5,177 nt of DNA, from contig DVGP01000278.1 of NCBI GenBank assembly GCA_018712665.1, forward strand, positions 1-5,177. Reading direction: 5' to 3'. Origin of the DNA: Candidatus Pelethomonas intestinigallinarum. GTDB lineage: Bacteria > Bacillota > Clostridia > Oscillospirales > Oscillospiraceae. A program made the position numbers and the translations under genes. Below, one piece after another: positions 1 through 5,177 of this stretch; within the stretch, counting starts at the first letter, position 1; each line of letters begins with the position of its first letter. The notes under the pieces were generated by a model. That model ran no database searches. It saw only the letters and a list, made by a program, of their open reading frames with translations, and had not been told where the DNA came from.

Positions 1-413
1 CGGGAGGCCACGTGATCAATAATGATCTGGCTGGTGAAGGCCCGGCGGACGGACCAGTCGGGGAATGCCTCCGCCATGGCGGCCTCGATGTCCCCGATGG
101 TCAGGCGGCGGCTGTCGTTGTAGCTGGTGCCGAAGCTGACCACCAGCAGCTCCTTCTCGCCGATGTTGTCCTGGTTCCGGGGGTCGTCCAGGCTGGCGTC
201 GCCGGTCTCGTAGTTCTCGTCAGGGTCCAAGGCGGTGTCCTCCTCTTCCGCGCCGCCGGCGTCGTTCCCGGCGGGCTCGTTGGTGTCGCTGGCGTTGTTG
301 GCGGCCTGGCCGGCGCCGCCGGCATTGCCGCTGTTGTTTCCGCCGCAGCCGGCCAGCAGGGCCAGCAGCATGGCAGCGGCCAGCAGCAGCGAGAGCAGTT
401 TGCGGGTCTTCAT
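1..413 (-). CDS. cbiK: Lipoprotein-anchored sirohydrochlorin cobaltochelatase, CbiK type (N-terminal part, runs off the window)
   Basis: The first 137 residues are visible and the frame stays open to position 1. Residues 1-22 form a lipoprotein signal peptide (MKTRK, then a Leu/Ala-rich core) ending in the lipobox LLAGC with Cys23 as the lipidated residue. Residues 24-88 are a low-complexity Gly/Asn/Ala linker that turns acidic. From residue 89 the sequence matches the start of CbiK chelatases: LLVVSFGTSYNDSRR, then an acidic helix and RRAFTSQIIIDHV, corresponding to the VSFGTSY and RAFTS blocks of Salmonella CbiK. The family inserts Co2+ into sirohydrochlorin (or the oxidised precorrin-2 ring) in the anaerobic cobalamin pathway; the metal-binding and catalytic His residues lie in the missing C-terminal part. 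The ATG at 413 is chosen because AAAAGGAGGA precedes it by 7 nt and the lipoprotein signal starts there. A cobalamin riboswitch in the leader independently supports a B12-related role. The export is unusual, though periplasmic CbiK forms are known in Desulfovibrio. A scavenging role in cobalt or tetrapyrrole uptake is an alternative to de novo synthesis. Confidence 0.9.
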   Translation of the reverse strand, partial: MKTRKLLSLLLAAAMLLALLAGCGGNNSGNAGGAGQAANNASDTNEPAGNDAGGAEEEDTALDPDENYETGDASLDDPRNQDNIGEKELLVVSFGTSYNDSRRLTIGDIEAAMAEAFPDWSVRRAFTSQIIIDHVAS

Positions 414-420
414 CAAAATA

Positions 421-430
421 TCCTCCTTTT
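421..430 (-). promoter_or_regulatory. Ribosome binding site of cbiK
   Basis: The minus strand reads AAAAGGAGGA, then TATTTTG, then ATG. This is an almost full anti-16S match with a 7-nt spacer and fixes the start codon at 413. A GC-rich hairpin (438-456, 7-bp stem with one G-U pair) ends 7 nt upstream but does not cover the site. Confidence 0.85.
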
Positions 431-506
431 CCTTGCCGGCGAGCCCGGGGCCCGCCGCCTGATGCGCCGTCTATGTCAATTTGGCACCAGCGTGGCAAAA
501 CGGCAC

Positions 507-550
507 GGGAAAAGAACGGTCCTTCTGCCCGGGAACAGGCAAAAGGACCG
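507..550 (-). terminator. Intrinsic terminator, expression platform of the cobalamin riboswitch
   Basis: Read on the minus strand, 550-517 folds into a 15-bp stem (CGGTCCTTTTGCCTG paired with CGGGCAGAAGGACCG, three G-U pairs) closed by a TTCC tetraloop. It is followed at once by TTCTTTT. It sits inside the leader, upstream of the cbiK start codon, so it must be conditional for the gene to be expressed. That places it as the off-state structure of the riboswitch about 80 nt upstream. I did not find an antiterminator that clearly pairs with the stem itself. Confidence 0.88.
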
Positions 551-599
551 CATAAGAAGACCTCAAGTGGCTCCAGTACGATCAATCCCTCGTGATCTT

Positions 600-617
600 G
601 GAAGGGTCTCCCCTTCC
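600..617 (-). other. Hairpin directly downstream of the riboswitch
   Basis: On the minus strand GGAAGGG-GAGA-CCCTTCC forms a perfect 7-bp stem with a GNRA-type loop, 10 nt after the riboswitch closing stem. Its position is that of the regulatory P13-like hairpin of cobalamin riboswitches. Its GAGA loop does not complement the probable L5 loop (TGAGACG), so a standard kissing interaction is not evident. It may switch with the flanking sequence (see findings). Confidence 0.55.
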
Positions 618-627
618 CGTACCAACG

Positions 628-830
628 TACCGGCAGGTCTCCTGGCTCGCGGGTCGTAGCGCTCCGCCGCCGCCTTCCCAGCCCCGCGGGGGGCCAGTGG
701 TGGATTCTTCATCCATGGCGGCGAAGCTGCCCGCATACAGTGACGAGTTCGCGCAGGCGTCTCACCTGCTTCCCTATTATCCGTTCCCCGGCTCTCTCCT
801 TCGGAGAGGCGGCCGGGGGCGGCACCGGCA
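628..830 (-). promoter_or_regulatory. Cobalamin (adenosylcobalamin-type) riboswitch
   Basis: The minus strand carries the family's conserved blocks in order. The 5' closing-stem strand TGCCGGT (830-824) pairs over 7 bp with GCCGGTA (634-628). Then come AATAGGGAA (778-770), the GCAGG/CCTGC hairpin with loop TGAGACG, the core TCACTGT (743-737) followed by GCGGGCAGC, a CCACTGG segment near 694-700, GGGAAGGC, and finally the B12-box end GAGCCAGGAGACCTGCC (about 647-631). This RNA binds cobalamin and normally represses B12 synthesis or transport genes when the ligand is abundant. The downstream gene is a CbiK-type chelatase and a terminator lies between them, so transcriptional off-switching is expected. 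The exact ligand form (adenosyl versus methyl/hydroxo) cannot be decided by eye. Confidence 0.94.
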
Positions 831-891
831 GTTCACTTCCTGTATTCGGTTGTCCGGGGCGGAAATCGCCCCATTTCTTGGATTCGGGAGT

Positions 892-920
892 ATTATATCC
901 GCTTTTTTCTCCCTCGTCAA
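892..920 (-). promoter_or_regulatory. Sigma-A promoter of the riboswitch-cbiK unit
   Basis: The minus strand reads TTGACG (920-915), a 17-nt spacer rich in A, then a perfect TATAAT (897-892). Transcription would start near 885, about 55 nt before the riboswitch. The promoter lies 37 bp beyond the stop codon of the protease gene on the same strand, so cbiK is probably transcribed mainly from here. The local AT-rich patch stands out from the GC-rich surroundings. Confidence 0.9.
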
Positions 921-957
921 TAGCGTTTCCGGGCTTTCGCGGGATTTTTCGGGCGGT

Positions 958-3900
958 TCACCCGCAGTAATTCATCAATGCCTGGGCCAGCTCCGCCCGG
1001 GTGACGTAGGCCCGGGGGGCCAGGGAGTTGTCCCCGGCGGAGAAGATGCCCGCCTCCACCGCCCAGGCCACGGCCTCCGCCGCCCAGGGGGACACGTCGT
1101 CCCCGTCGCTGTAGTCCGCCAGCAGGGCCACGTCCCCGGCGGCCTCCCCCGTCAGGGCGGCGAAGCGGAAGAGCATGGCCGCCAGCTGCTGGCGCTGGAT
1201 GACGGCGTGGGCTCCCAGGAGGGTGTCGGTGTAGCCGCCGATGATCCCGTTTTTCCAGGCCCAGGTCATGGCCGAGAGGGCCTCGCCGTCCAGGGCGGCG
1301 GCGTCGGTGAAGGGCAGGTCCGCGTCCTCCGTCTCCGGGGACCCGGCCAGGGCGTAGAGGGCCTGGGCCACATGGAGGCGGGTGGCTCCCGCCTCCGGCT
1401 GGAAGGTCAGGGGCTCGCTGCCCTCCATGAGGCCGCTGACAAAGACGAAGTCCACCGCCTGGTGGTACCAGGCGTCCGCCGCCACGTCCCCCAGCAGGGC
1501 CGCGGCGCACAGGGCCGTCTCCCCCTCCCCGGCCAGGGGGATCTCCAGGCCCGTGGTGTTGGCGGCGTAGTCCCCCGCCACCAGATAGAGGGCCTCGGGG
1601 AGCGCCTCGTACCCGCTCAGATCCGCCGTGAGGGTGTAGGCCGTCCCGGCCTCCTCCCCAGCGAAGGTCTCCTGGGCCACCACCGTCCCCGCCCCGTCCC
1701 GGAGGGCGGCGTAGGCCAGATACCCGCCGTCGGAGACGGTGACGGTCACGGTCCGGGAGGTCTCATCCCACACCGCCTCCGCCGTGGGGGCGGCGCTGTC
1801 GATGGTTAGGGGGAAGGTAAGCTCCAGATATTTCTCATACTGGGGCTGCAGGAGGAAGGCATAGCTCTCGGGGCTGGCCGGGTCCGGGGCCCGCTCGTCG
1901 CAGGCGGCGGTCATGGCCGTGTCGCTCTCCAGCCAGGCGTAGATCCGCACCTCCGCCTCCGTCCCGTCGGGGAGGGGCCGGCCCTCGGCGTCCACCCCGT
2001 CCCACCAGAGGCGGACGGACCGCTGGGGCGTGCGGGCAGTCAGGTCCACGTGGGACCGGGACAGCCACTGCAGGTCGTCCACGCCGTAGATCTCCCCCGT
2101 CTCCCGGTCATAGATAACGGCGACGAGCCGCCGGGCGTTCCGCAGGGTGTAGAGGTCCAGGGTGAAGAGGGGACCGGGGGCGTAGAGGGCGTCGCTGTCC
2201 TGGCCGGAGATGGCGCTGTACTGGTCGCCGTGGAGGGTCACGTCCCAGGGGTTCTGGCCCAGGAGGGGCGCGTCGTCGGTCTGGAAGCCGTACCCCGCCA
2301 GATAGGGCAGCTCCGCCCCCAGGTCCACCGGCAGCACGTCCAGGTAGGTGTACCCGCTCTCCAGCAGGCTCTCCCCGGTGTCCCCGTCCGTCGAGGCCGC
2401 CAGGGCGGCGGTGATCTCCAGCACGTCCCGGTGGTCCGTGGGCTCCAGGATGGGGGCCGCCGACCAGTCCCCGCAGCAGCCCAGGAAGGTGCTGTGGAGG
2501 GCGGTCCCGTCCTCCGCCGCCAGAGTGACGTAGCCCTCCATATAGAACCCGTTGGGGAACGCCTCCTCCAGCCGCTCCCGGGCCTCCCGGCCCAGGAGGA
2601 GGGTCAGGCGGAGGGAGGCCTCCTCCCCGGCGGGGACGGTGAGGGTCCGGCTCCCGGAGACCGTCACCTCCTCCGTGATGTCCAGGGGGGAGAGAAGGGT
2701 GTAATAGGTCTCCCCGGAGACGCCGTAGTCATCGGTGAGGACCGTCACCGAGGGGGTGAAGGTCAGGTCCGTCTCCGAGAGGTTTTTCACTTCCAGGGTC
2801 AGGGTGAACCGCCCGAGCTCATTGTCCCCCACCTCCAGCAGGGGCTCCAGGACCACGGCGGGGCTGGCCAGAGCCGTCCCGGCGTCGATGAGCCCCGCCC
2901 CCTGGCGGCGGGGGGAGAGGGGCGCGCCGCTCTCATCGGTGACGCTCCGGGCGGTGGATTCCAGCAGGGCCTCCGCCAGGTCCGCGATCTCCCGCCGGTC
3001 CTCGATCCCCCGCTGGCGGAGGGCCTGGACCATGAGGGCGAAGACCCCGGCGGCATTGCCCGCGGCCATGGAGGTGCCATCCAGCTCCTCGAAGGCGCTG
3101 TCCCCGGCGGCGGAGGCGGAGAGGACCCGGCCCCCGGGGGCGGTGAGGGTGGGGACCAGCCGCAGGTCCGAGGTGGGACCCCAGGCGGAGGGGGTCAACA
3201 GTGTGGGGTCCTCCGAGGCCGTGGCCAGATAGGCCCCGCCGCTGACGGTGAGGGCGCCATAGCCCTCGTCATTCACCAGGGACAGGAGGTAGGCCCCGTC
3301 CTCCGCTGTCACGGCGGCGCAGGGGATGGGCGCGTCCTCCACCGAGGGGATGATGGTCCCCTCTTCGTTGTTGTAAATGAGGCAGGCCGCCGCCCCGGCG
3401 GCCGCCGCGTTTTGGACCTTCTCCGTGAAGGAGAGCTCCCCCCGGGCCACCAGGGCGATCCGCCCCGTCAGGTCCAGCCCGGCGTAGTCCGACGCCGCCC
3501 CCGCCCCGCCGACGGGGACAAAGTCCAGGGTCTCCCCCGCCAGGGCCAGGAGCTGGGGCGTCTCCGCCCCTCCCGCGTCCGTCCCCTGGGAGAAGGAGAT
3601 CTGCCGGTCCCCGGCGGACAGGTACCCGGCGGCGTGGTACACCGTGGGCCCGGCGGCGGCGACGGCGACGGTCCCCCGGTAGGAGGCCGGGGAGGCCAGG
3701 GTGCCGTAGTCGGTGTAGCTGGTGGTGGGCAGGGCGGAACCCTGGAGCTTGCCGTAGGTGGCGTACCCGGCGTTGCCGGCGGCGCAGCAGAGGATCACCC
3801 CCGCCTCCCGGAAGGCCTGGAAGGCGGCGGCGTAGGCCCCGCCCAGGGCACCGTCGGCGGTGAAGCCGCTGTCGCTGCCCAGGGACAGGTTGATCACGTC

Positions 3901-4728
3901 CGCCCCCAGGGTCCAGGCGTCCTCCATGGCCCGGAGGATGTCGCTGTCGTCGGCCCCGGACCCGCTGTTGTCGGGAAAGACCTTCATGGCCAGGATCTGG
4001 GCCACCGGGGCGGCGCCCCGGAACCGGATCGCCCCGTCCTCGTCCCGGGCGTACCCCGCCGCCAGGGCGGCGATGTGGGTGCCGTGGCTGTCCTCGGTCC
4101 ACACGTCGTCGTCCCCGCCGTAGTAGTCGTAGGCGAAGGGGATGCGGGAGGAGATGTACCGGCCCTGGGTCCCCCCGGCGGCCAGGAAGGCCGCCGTGTC
4201 CTCCGCCGTGATGGCGGGGGCCTCGCTCAGACCGTGGTCCGCGAAGGCCTCGTGGGTGTACCGCAGGCCGGAGTCGATGACGGCGACGACCGTGCCCTCC
4301 CCGTCGTACCCCAGCCCCGCCAGGTCCGCCGCCCCCATGAGGGGCAGGCTGTTGGTGTCCGTCAGGGGGTCGCTGACGGCGGTCTGGGGCAGGGACCGGA
4401 CCTGGGTGCGGCTCACCGCCGCCACCCCCGGCAGGGCCTCAATCGCCGCCAGGGCCTCGTCCCCGGCCTCCACCGCCGCCCCGGCAAAGAGTTTGCCGTA
4501 GGTGTAGACCAGCTCCACCCCCGGCAGGGCGGCGACGGCCTGGGCCAGGGCCTCCCCGTCGGCGTCCTCCTCAAAGAGGACCAGGGCCCGGCTCTGGGAA
4601 TAGGGGGCGTCCCCCTCCGGGCCTACCCCCTGGGCGGCGGGCTCCGCCGCCAGGGCCGGGAGAGGCAGAACAGACACCGCCAGCGCCAGGGCCAGCAGCA
4701 GGGTGAAGAATGTTCGGCAGCGCTTCAT
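958..4728 (-). CDS. Secreted, SLH-anchored S8 serine protease of the C5a-peptidase/lactocepin type
   Basis: A 1256-residue exoprotease expected on the cell surface. Residues 1-28 are a Sec signal peptide (MKRCR, hydrophobic core, cleavage around PALAA). Residues 45-112 resemble an I9 inhibitor propeptide (ends LPGVAAVSRTQV). The S8 domain spans about 140-620. Its catalytic residues are Asp152 (VVAVIDSG), His215 (DSHGTH) and Ser553 (LDGTSMAAG), with oxyanion Asn319 (AAGNAG). A PA domain is inserted at about 415-500 (TGRIALVARG...CLIYNNEEG). An Fn3_5-like domain follows at about 637-760 (FYMEGYVTL, LGCCGDW). Next are a FlgD-like Ig segment (905-935) and a second Fn3/Ig segment (977-1065). Three SLH repeats end the protein (about 1078-1128, 1138-1193, 1204-1253) and should bind secondary cell-wall polymer. 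The start at 4728 is preferred over the in-frame ATG at 4791, because GGAGG precedes it by 7 nt, the signal peptide begins there, and the upstream ATG lies in the -35 box. Odd points: the usual Pro of GTSMAxP is Gly557, and two CC pairs occur. Relatives cleave host or dietary proteins, but the substrate cannot be inferred here. Confidence 0.94.
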   Translation of the reverse strand: MKRCRTFFTLLLALALAVSVLPLPALAAEPAAQGVGPEGDAPYSQSRALVLFEEDADGEALAQAVAALPGVELVYTYGKLFAGAAVEAGDEALAAIEALPGVAAVSRTQVRSLPQTAVSDPLTDTNSLPLMGAADLAGLGYDGEGTVVAVIDSGLRYTHEAFADHGLSEAPAITAEDTAAFLAAGGTQGRYISSRIPFAYDYYGGDDDVWTEDSHGTHIAALAAGYARDEDGAIRFRGAAPVAQILAMKVFPDNSGSGADDSDILRAMEDAWTLGADVINLSLGSDSGFTADGALGGAYAAAFQAFREAGVILCCAAGNAGYATYGKLQGSALPTTSYTDYGTLASPASYRGTVAVAAAGPTVYHAAGYLSAGDRQISFSQGTDAGGAETPQLLALAGETLDFVPVGGAGAASDYAGLDLTGRIALVARGELSFTEKVQNAAAAGAAACLIYNNEEGTIIPSVEDAPIPCAAVTAEDGAYLLSLVNDEGYGALTVSGGAYLATASEDPTLLTPSAWGPTSDLRLVPTLTAPGGRVLSASAAGDSAFEELDGTSMAAGNAAGVFALMVQALRQRGIEDRREIADLAEALLESTARSVTDESGAPLSPRRQGAGLIDAGTALASPAVVLEPLLEVGDNELGRFTLTLEVKNLSETDLTFTPSVTVLTDDYGVSGETYYTLLSPLDITEEVTVSGSRTLTVPAGEEASLRLTLLLGREARERLEEAFPNGFYMEGYVTLAAEDGTALHSTFLGCCGDWSAAPILEPTDHRDVLEITAALAASTDGDTGESLLESGYTYLDVLPVDLGAELPYLAGYGFQTDDAPLLGQNPWDVTLHGDQYSAISGQDSDALYAPGPLFTLDLYTLRNARRLVAVIYDRETGEIYGVDDLQWLSRSHVDLTARTPQRSVRLWWDGVDAEGRPLPDGTEAEVRIYAWLESDTAMTAACDERAPDPASPESYAFLLQPQYEKYLELTFPLTIDSAAPTAEAVWDETSRTVTVTVSDGGYLAYAALRDGAGTVVAQETFAGEEAGTAYTLTADLSGYEALPEALYLVAGDYAANTTGLEIPLAGEGETALCAAALLGDVAADAWYHQAVDFVFVSGLMEGSEPLTFQPEAGATRLHVAQALYALAGSPETEDADLPFTDAAALDGEALSAMTWAWKNGIIGGYTDTLLGAHAVIQRQQLAAMLFRFAALTGEAAGDVALLADYSDGDDVSPWAAEAVAWAVEAGIFSAGDNSLAPRAYVTRAELAQALMNYCG

Positions 4729-4735
4729 GGGGGAA

Positions 4736-4740
4736 CCTCC
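4736..4740 (-). promoter_or_regulatory. Ribosome binding site that fixes the protease start
   Basis: The minus strand reads GGAGG, a 7-nt spacer TTCCCCC, then ATG at 4728. The in-frame ATG 63 nt upstream (4791) has no comparable site and overlaps the promoter, so the shorter reading is the right one. Confidence 0.85.
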
Positions 4741-4761
4741 GTCGTTTCGATGGTTTTCCCC

Positions 4762-4790
4762 ATGATACCACAACGGGGCGGGAAAGTCCA
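4762..4790 (-). promoter_or_regulatory. Probable sigma-A promoter of the protease gene
   Basis: The minus strand has TGGACT (4790-4785, 4 of 6 consensus bases), a 17-nt spacer and TATCAT (4767-4762, 5 of 6). Transcription would begin near 4755, giving a leader of about 27 nt with the ribosome binding site inside it. The -35 box is weaker than those of the two other promoters in the window, which leaves room for an activator or low basal expression. Confidence 0.68.
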
Positions 4791-4794
4791 TCGG

Positions 4795-4806
4795 GGGCCG
4801 CGGCCC
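4795..4806. promoter_or_regulatory. Perfect 12-bp palindrome between divergent promoters (candidate operator)
   Basis: GGGCCGCGGCCC is its own reverse complement. It sits between the -35 box of the protease promoter (4785-4790) and that of the plus-strand promoter (4818-4823), where a shared regulator could act on both. The GC-rich base composition makes short GC palindromes fairly likely by chance, so the operator role is only a possibility. Confidence 0.3.
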
Positions 4807-4817
4807 GGCTCTTTTGG

Positions 4818-4846
4818 TTGACGATGCGCCTGAGATTTAGTATGAT
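4818..4846 (+). promoter_or_regulatory. Sigma-A promoter of the plus-strand membrane protein gene
   Basis: TTGACG (4818-4823), a 17-nt spacer and TATGAT (4841-4846, 5 of 6) form a near-consensus promoter. Transcription would start near 4853, giving a leader of about 29 nt with a purine-rich ribosome binding site (GAGGAGAAGG, 4867-4876) 5 nt before the ATG. Confidence 0.85.
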
Positions 4847-4881
4847 GGCCTTGACCACATTGGAGAGAGGAGAAGGCGACC

Positions 4882-5177
4882 ATGAACGATAGGGAGACCA
4901 CCGGCGGCGGGAGCCGCCTGAACCGGGAGGACGCGGCGGTGCTGGCCGGGCGGCTGAAGGTCCTGCTCTGGCTCGTTGTGCCGGGGACCATCGCGGGATT
5001 CCTGTCCGACGAAGCCCTCGCGGCCCACTGGCCGGATCTGGCCTCACTGGGGGAAATCCTGGGCATTTTGTGCAGCGTCGTCTACGGCCTGCTCCTGCTG
5101 AGCCTGGCCAAGGTGAACGGCGGGTACCGGGCGGCAGGTGCCTGCACCCTGTTCGTGGTGGCGGCGGGGGTCATCGT
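4882..5177 (+). CDS. Unrecognised small integral membrane protein (N-terminal part, runs off the window)
   Basis: The ATG at 4882 follows a strong ribosome binding site and a near-consensus promoter, and the frame stays open to the right edge (98 codons seen). The N-terminus (residues 1-26) is polar and charged (MNDRETTGGG...LAGRLK). Three hydrophobic stretches follow: about 27-41 (VLLWLVVPGTIAGFL), 59-76 (ILGILCSVVYGLLLLSLA) and 86 onward (GACTLFVVAAGVIV), separated by short loops (SDEALAAHWPD and KVNGGYR). This suggests a multi-pass membrane protein with its N-terminus in the cytoplasm. I do not recognise the family. It is transcribed away from the protease, so any link would be through shared regulation only. 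Codon use is GC-rich like its neighbours. Confidence 0.82.
   Translation, partial: MNDRETTGGGSRLNREDAAVLAGRLKVLLWLVVPGTIAGFLSDEALAAHWPDLASLGEILGILCSVVYGLLLLSLAKVNGGYRAAGACTLFVVAAGVI

Larger units (their letters stand above)
414..885 (-). other. Long 5' leader of the cbiK transcript
   Basis: This stretch has no credible protein gene. From the inferred transcription start near 885 it forms a leader of about 470 nt. In transcript order it holds a 6-bp GC hairpin (856-872, GGGGCG/CGCCCC), the cobalamin riboswitch (628-830), a 7-bp GAGA-loop hairpin (600-617), a weak 5-bp GATCA/TGATC hairpin (580-597), the terminator (507-550), an imperfect dyad (480-499, TTTGCCAC/GTGCCAAA with one mismatch) and a GC hairpin (438-456) before the ribosome binding site. 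Only the riboswitch and terminator have a function I can assign with confidence. Confidence 0.75.

Noticed and set aside
345..400. Repeated CAGCAG/GCC units as a possible short tandem repeat.
   Set aside because: They are the Leu/Ala codons of the lipoprotein signal peptide, not a true repeat array.
462..474. TTGACA on the minus strand (near 469-474) as a second promoter close to cbiK.
   Set aside because: No -10-like sequence lies at a suitable distance; the following bases are GC-rich.
220..585. A 121-codon minus-strand frame across the terminator and the cbiK start.
   Set aside because: It covers the terminator hairpin and the ribosome binding site and then reads cbiK in a wrong frame, giving an Arg-rich product. 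It could only be a leader peptide, and no start signal supports that.
901..913. Plus-strand T-run (GCTTTTTTCT) as a terminator for a plus-strand gene.
   Set aside because: No stable GC-rich hairpin precedes it and no plus-strand gene ends there. It is the A-rich spacer of the minus-strand cbiK promoter.
592..1809. A 405-codon open frame on the plus strand across the riboswitch and the end of the protease gene.
   Set aside because: It runs antisense over both the conserved riboswitch and the SLH coding region, and its product is low-complexity. No start signals were seen.
4729..4791. Extension of the protease to an upstream in-frame ATG at 4791.
   Set aside because: The extra 21 residues would precede the signal peptide, and the codons overlap the -35 and -10 boxes of the gene's own promoter. 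The GGAGG site is positioned for 4728.
2050..4821. A 923-codon open frame on the plus strand, antisense to the protease.
   Set aside because: Its translation is Gly/Val/Arg/Pro/Gln-rich without domains, and it has no ribosome binding site or promoter. It is opposite a protease with intact catalytic motifs and SLH repeats. Long antisense frames are expected in such GC-rich genes.

Overview
The window looks like chromosomal DNA from a GC-rich member of the Bacillota, most like gut Clostridia of the Oscillospiraceae type. This is an inference from strong AGGAGG-type ribosome binding sites, consensus sigma-A promoters, an S-layer-homology (SLH) anchored exoprotein, a Gram-positive-style lipoprotein and very high GC. 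No rRNA or other taxonomic marker is present.

Layout, left to right. (1) Positions 1-413, minus strand: the 5' part of a gene for a lipoprotein-anchored CbiK-type cobaltochelatase, cut by the window edge. (2) Positions 414-920: no protein gene, but a full regulatory leader for that gene. It has a near-perfect sigma-A promoter (892-920), a class-I cobalamin riboswitch (about 628-830), a small hairpin directly after it (600-617), a 15-bp intrinsic terminator (517-550 plus U-tract) and a strong ribosome binding site (421-430). (3) Positions 958-4728, minus strand: a 1256-residue secreted subtilisin-family (S8) protease of the C5a-peptidase/lactocepin type with signal peptide, I9-like propeptide, PA insert, Fn3-like domains and three C-terminal SLH repeats. 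(4) Positions 4729-4881: a compact divergent promoter region with a 12-bp perfect palindrome between the two -35 boxes. (5) From 4882 to the right edge, plus strand: the start of an unrecognised small membrane protein.

The cbiK gene is most simply read as a B12-repressed unit: when cobalamin is abundant the riboswitch should favour the terminator and shut off an extracytoplasmic chelatase that probably serves cobalt/tetrapyrrole handling. The protease lies upstream on the same strand but has its own promoter and no obvious functional link to B12. No convincing terminator separates it from the cbiK promoter, so read-through transcripts would also meet the riboswitch. The most interesting part of the window is the combination of a B12 riboswitch with a chelatase exported as a lipoprotein. 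I see no mobile element, CRISPR array, tRNA or rRNA.
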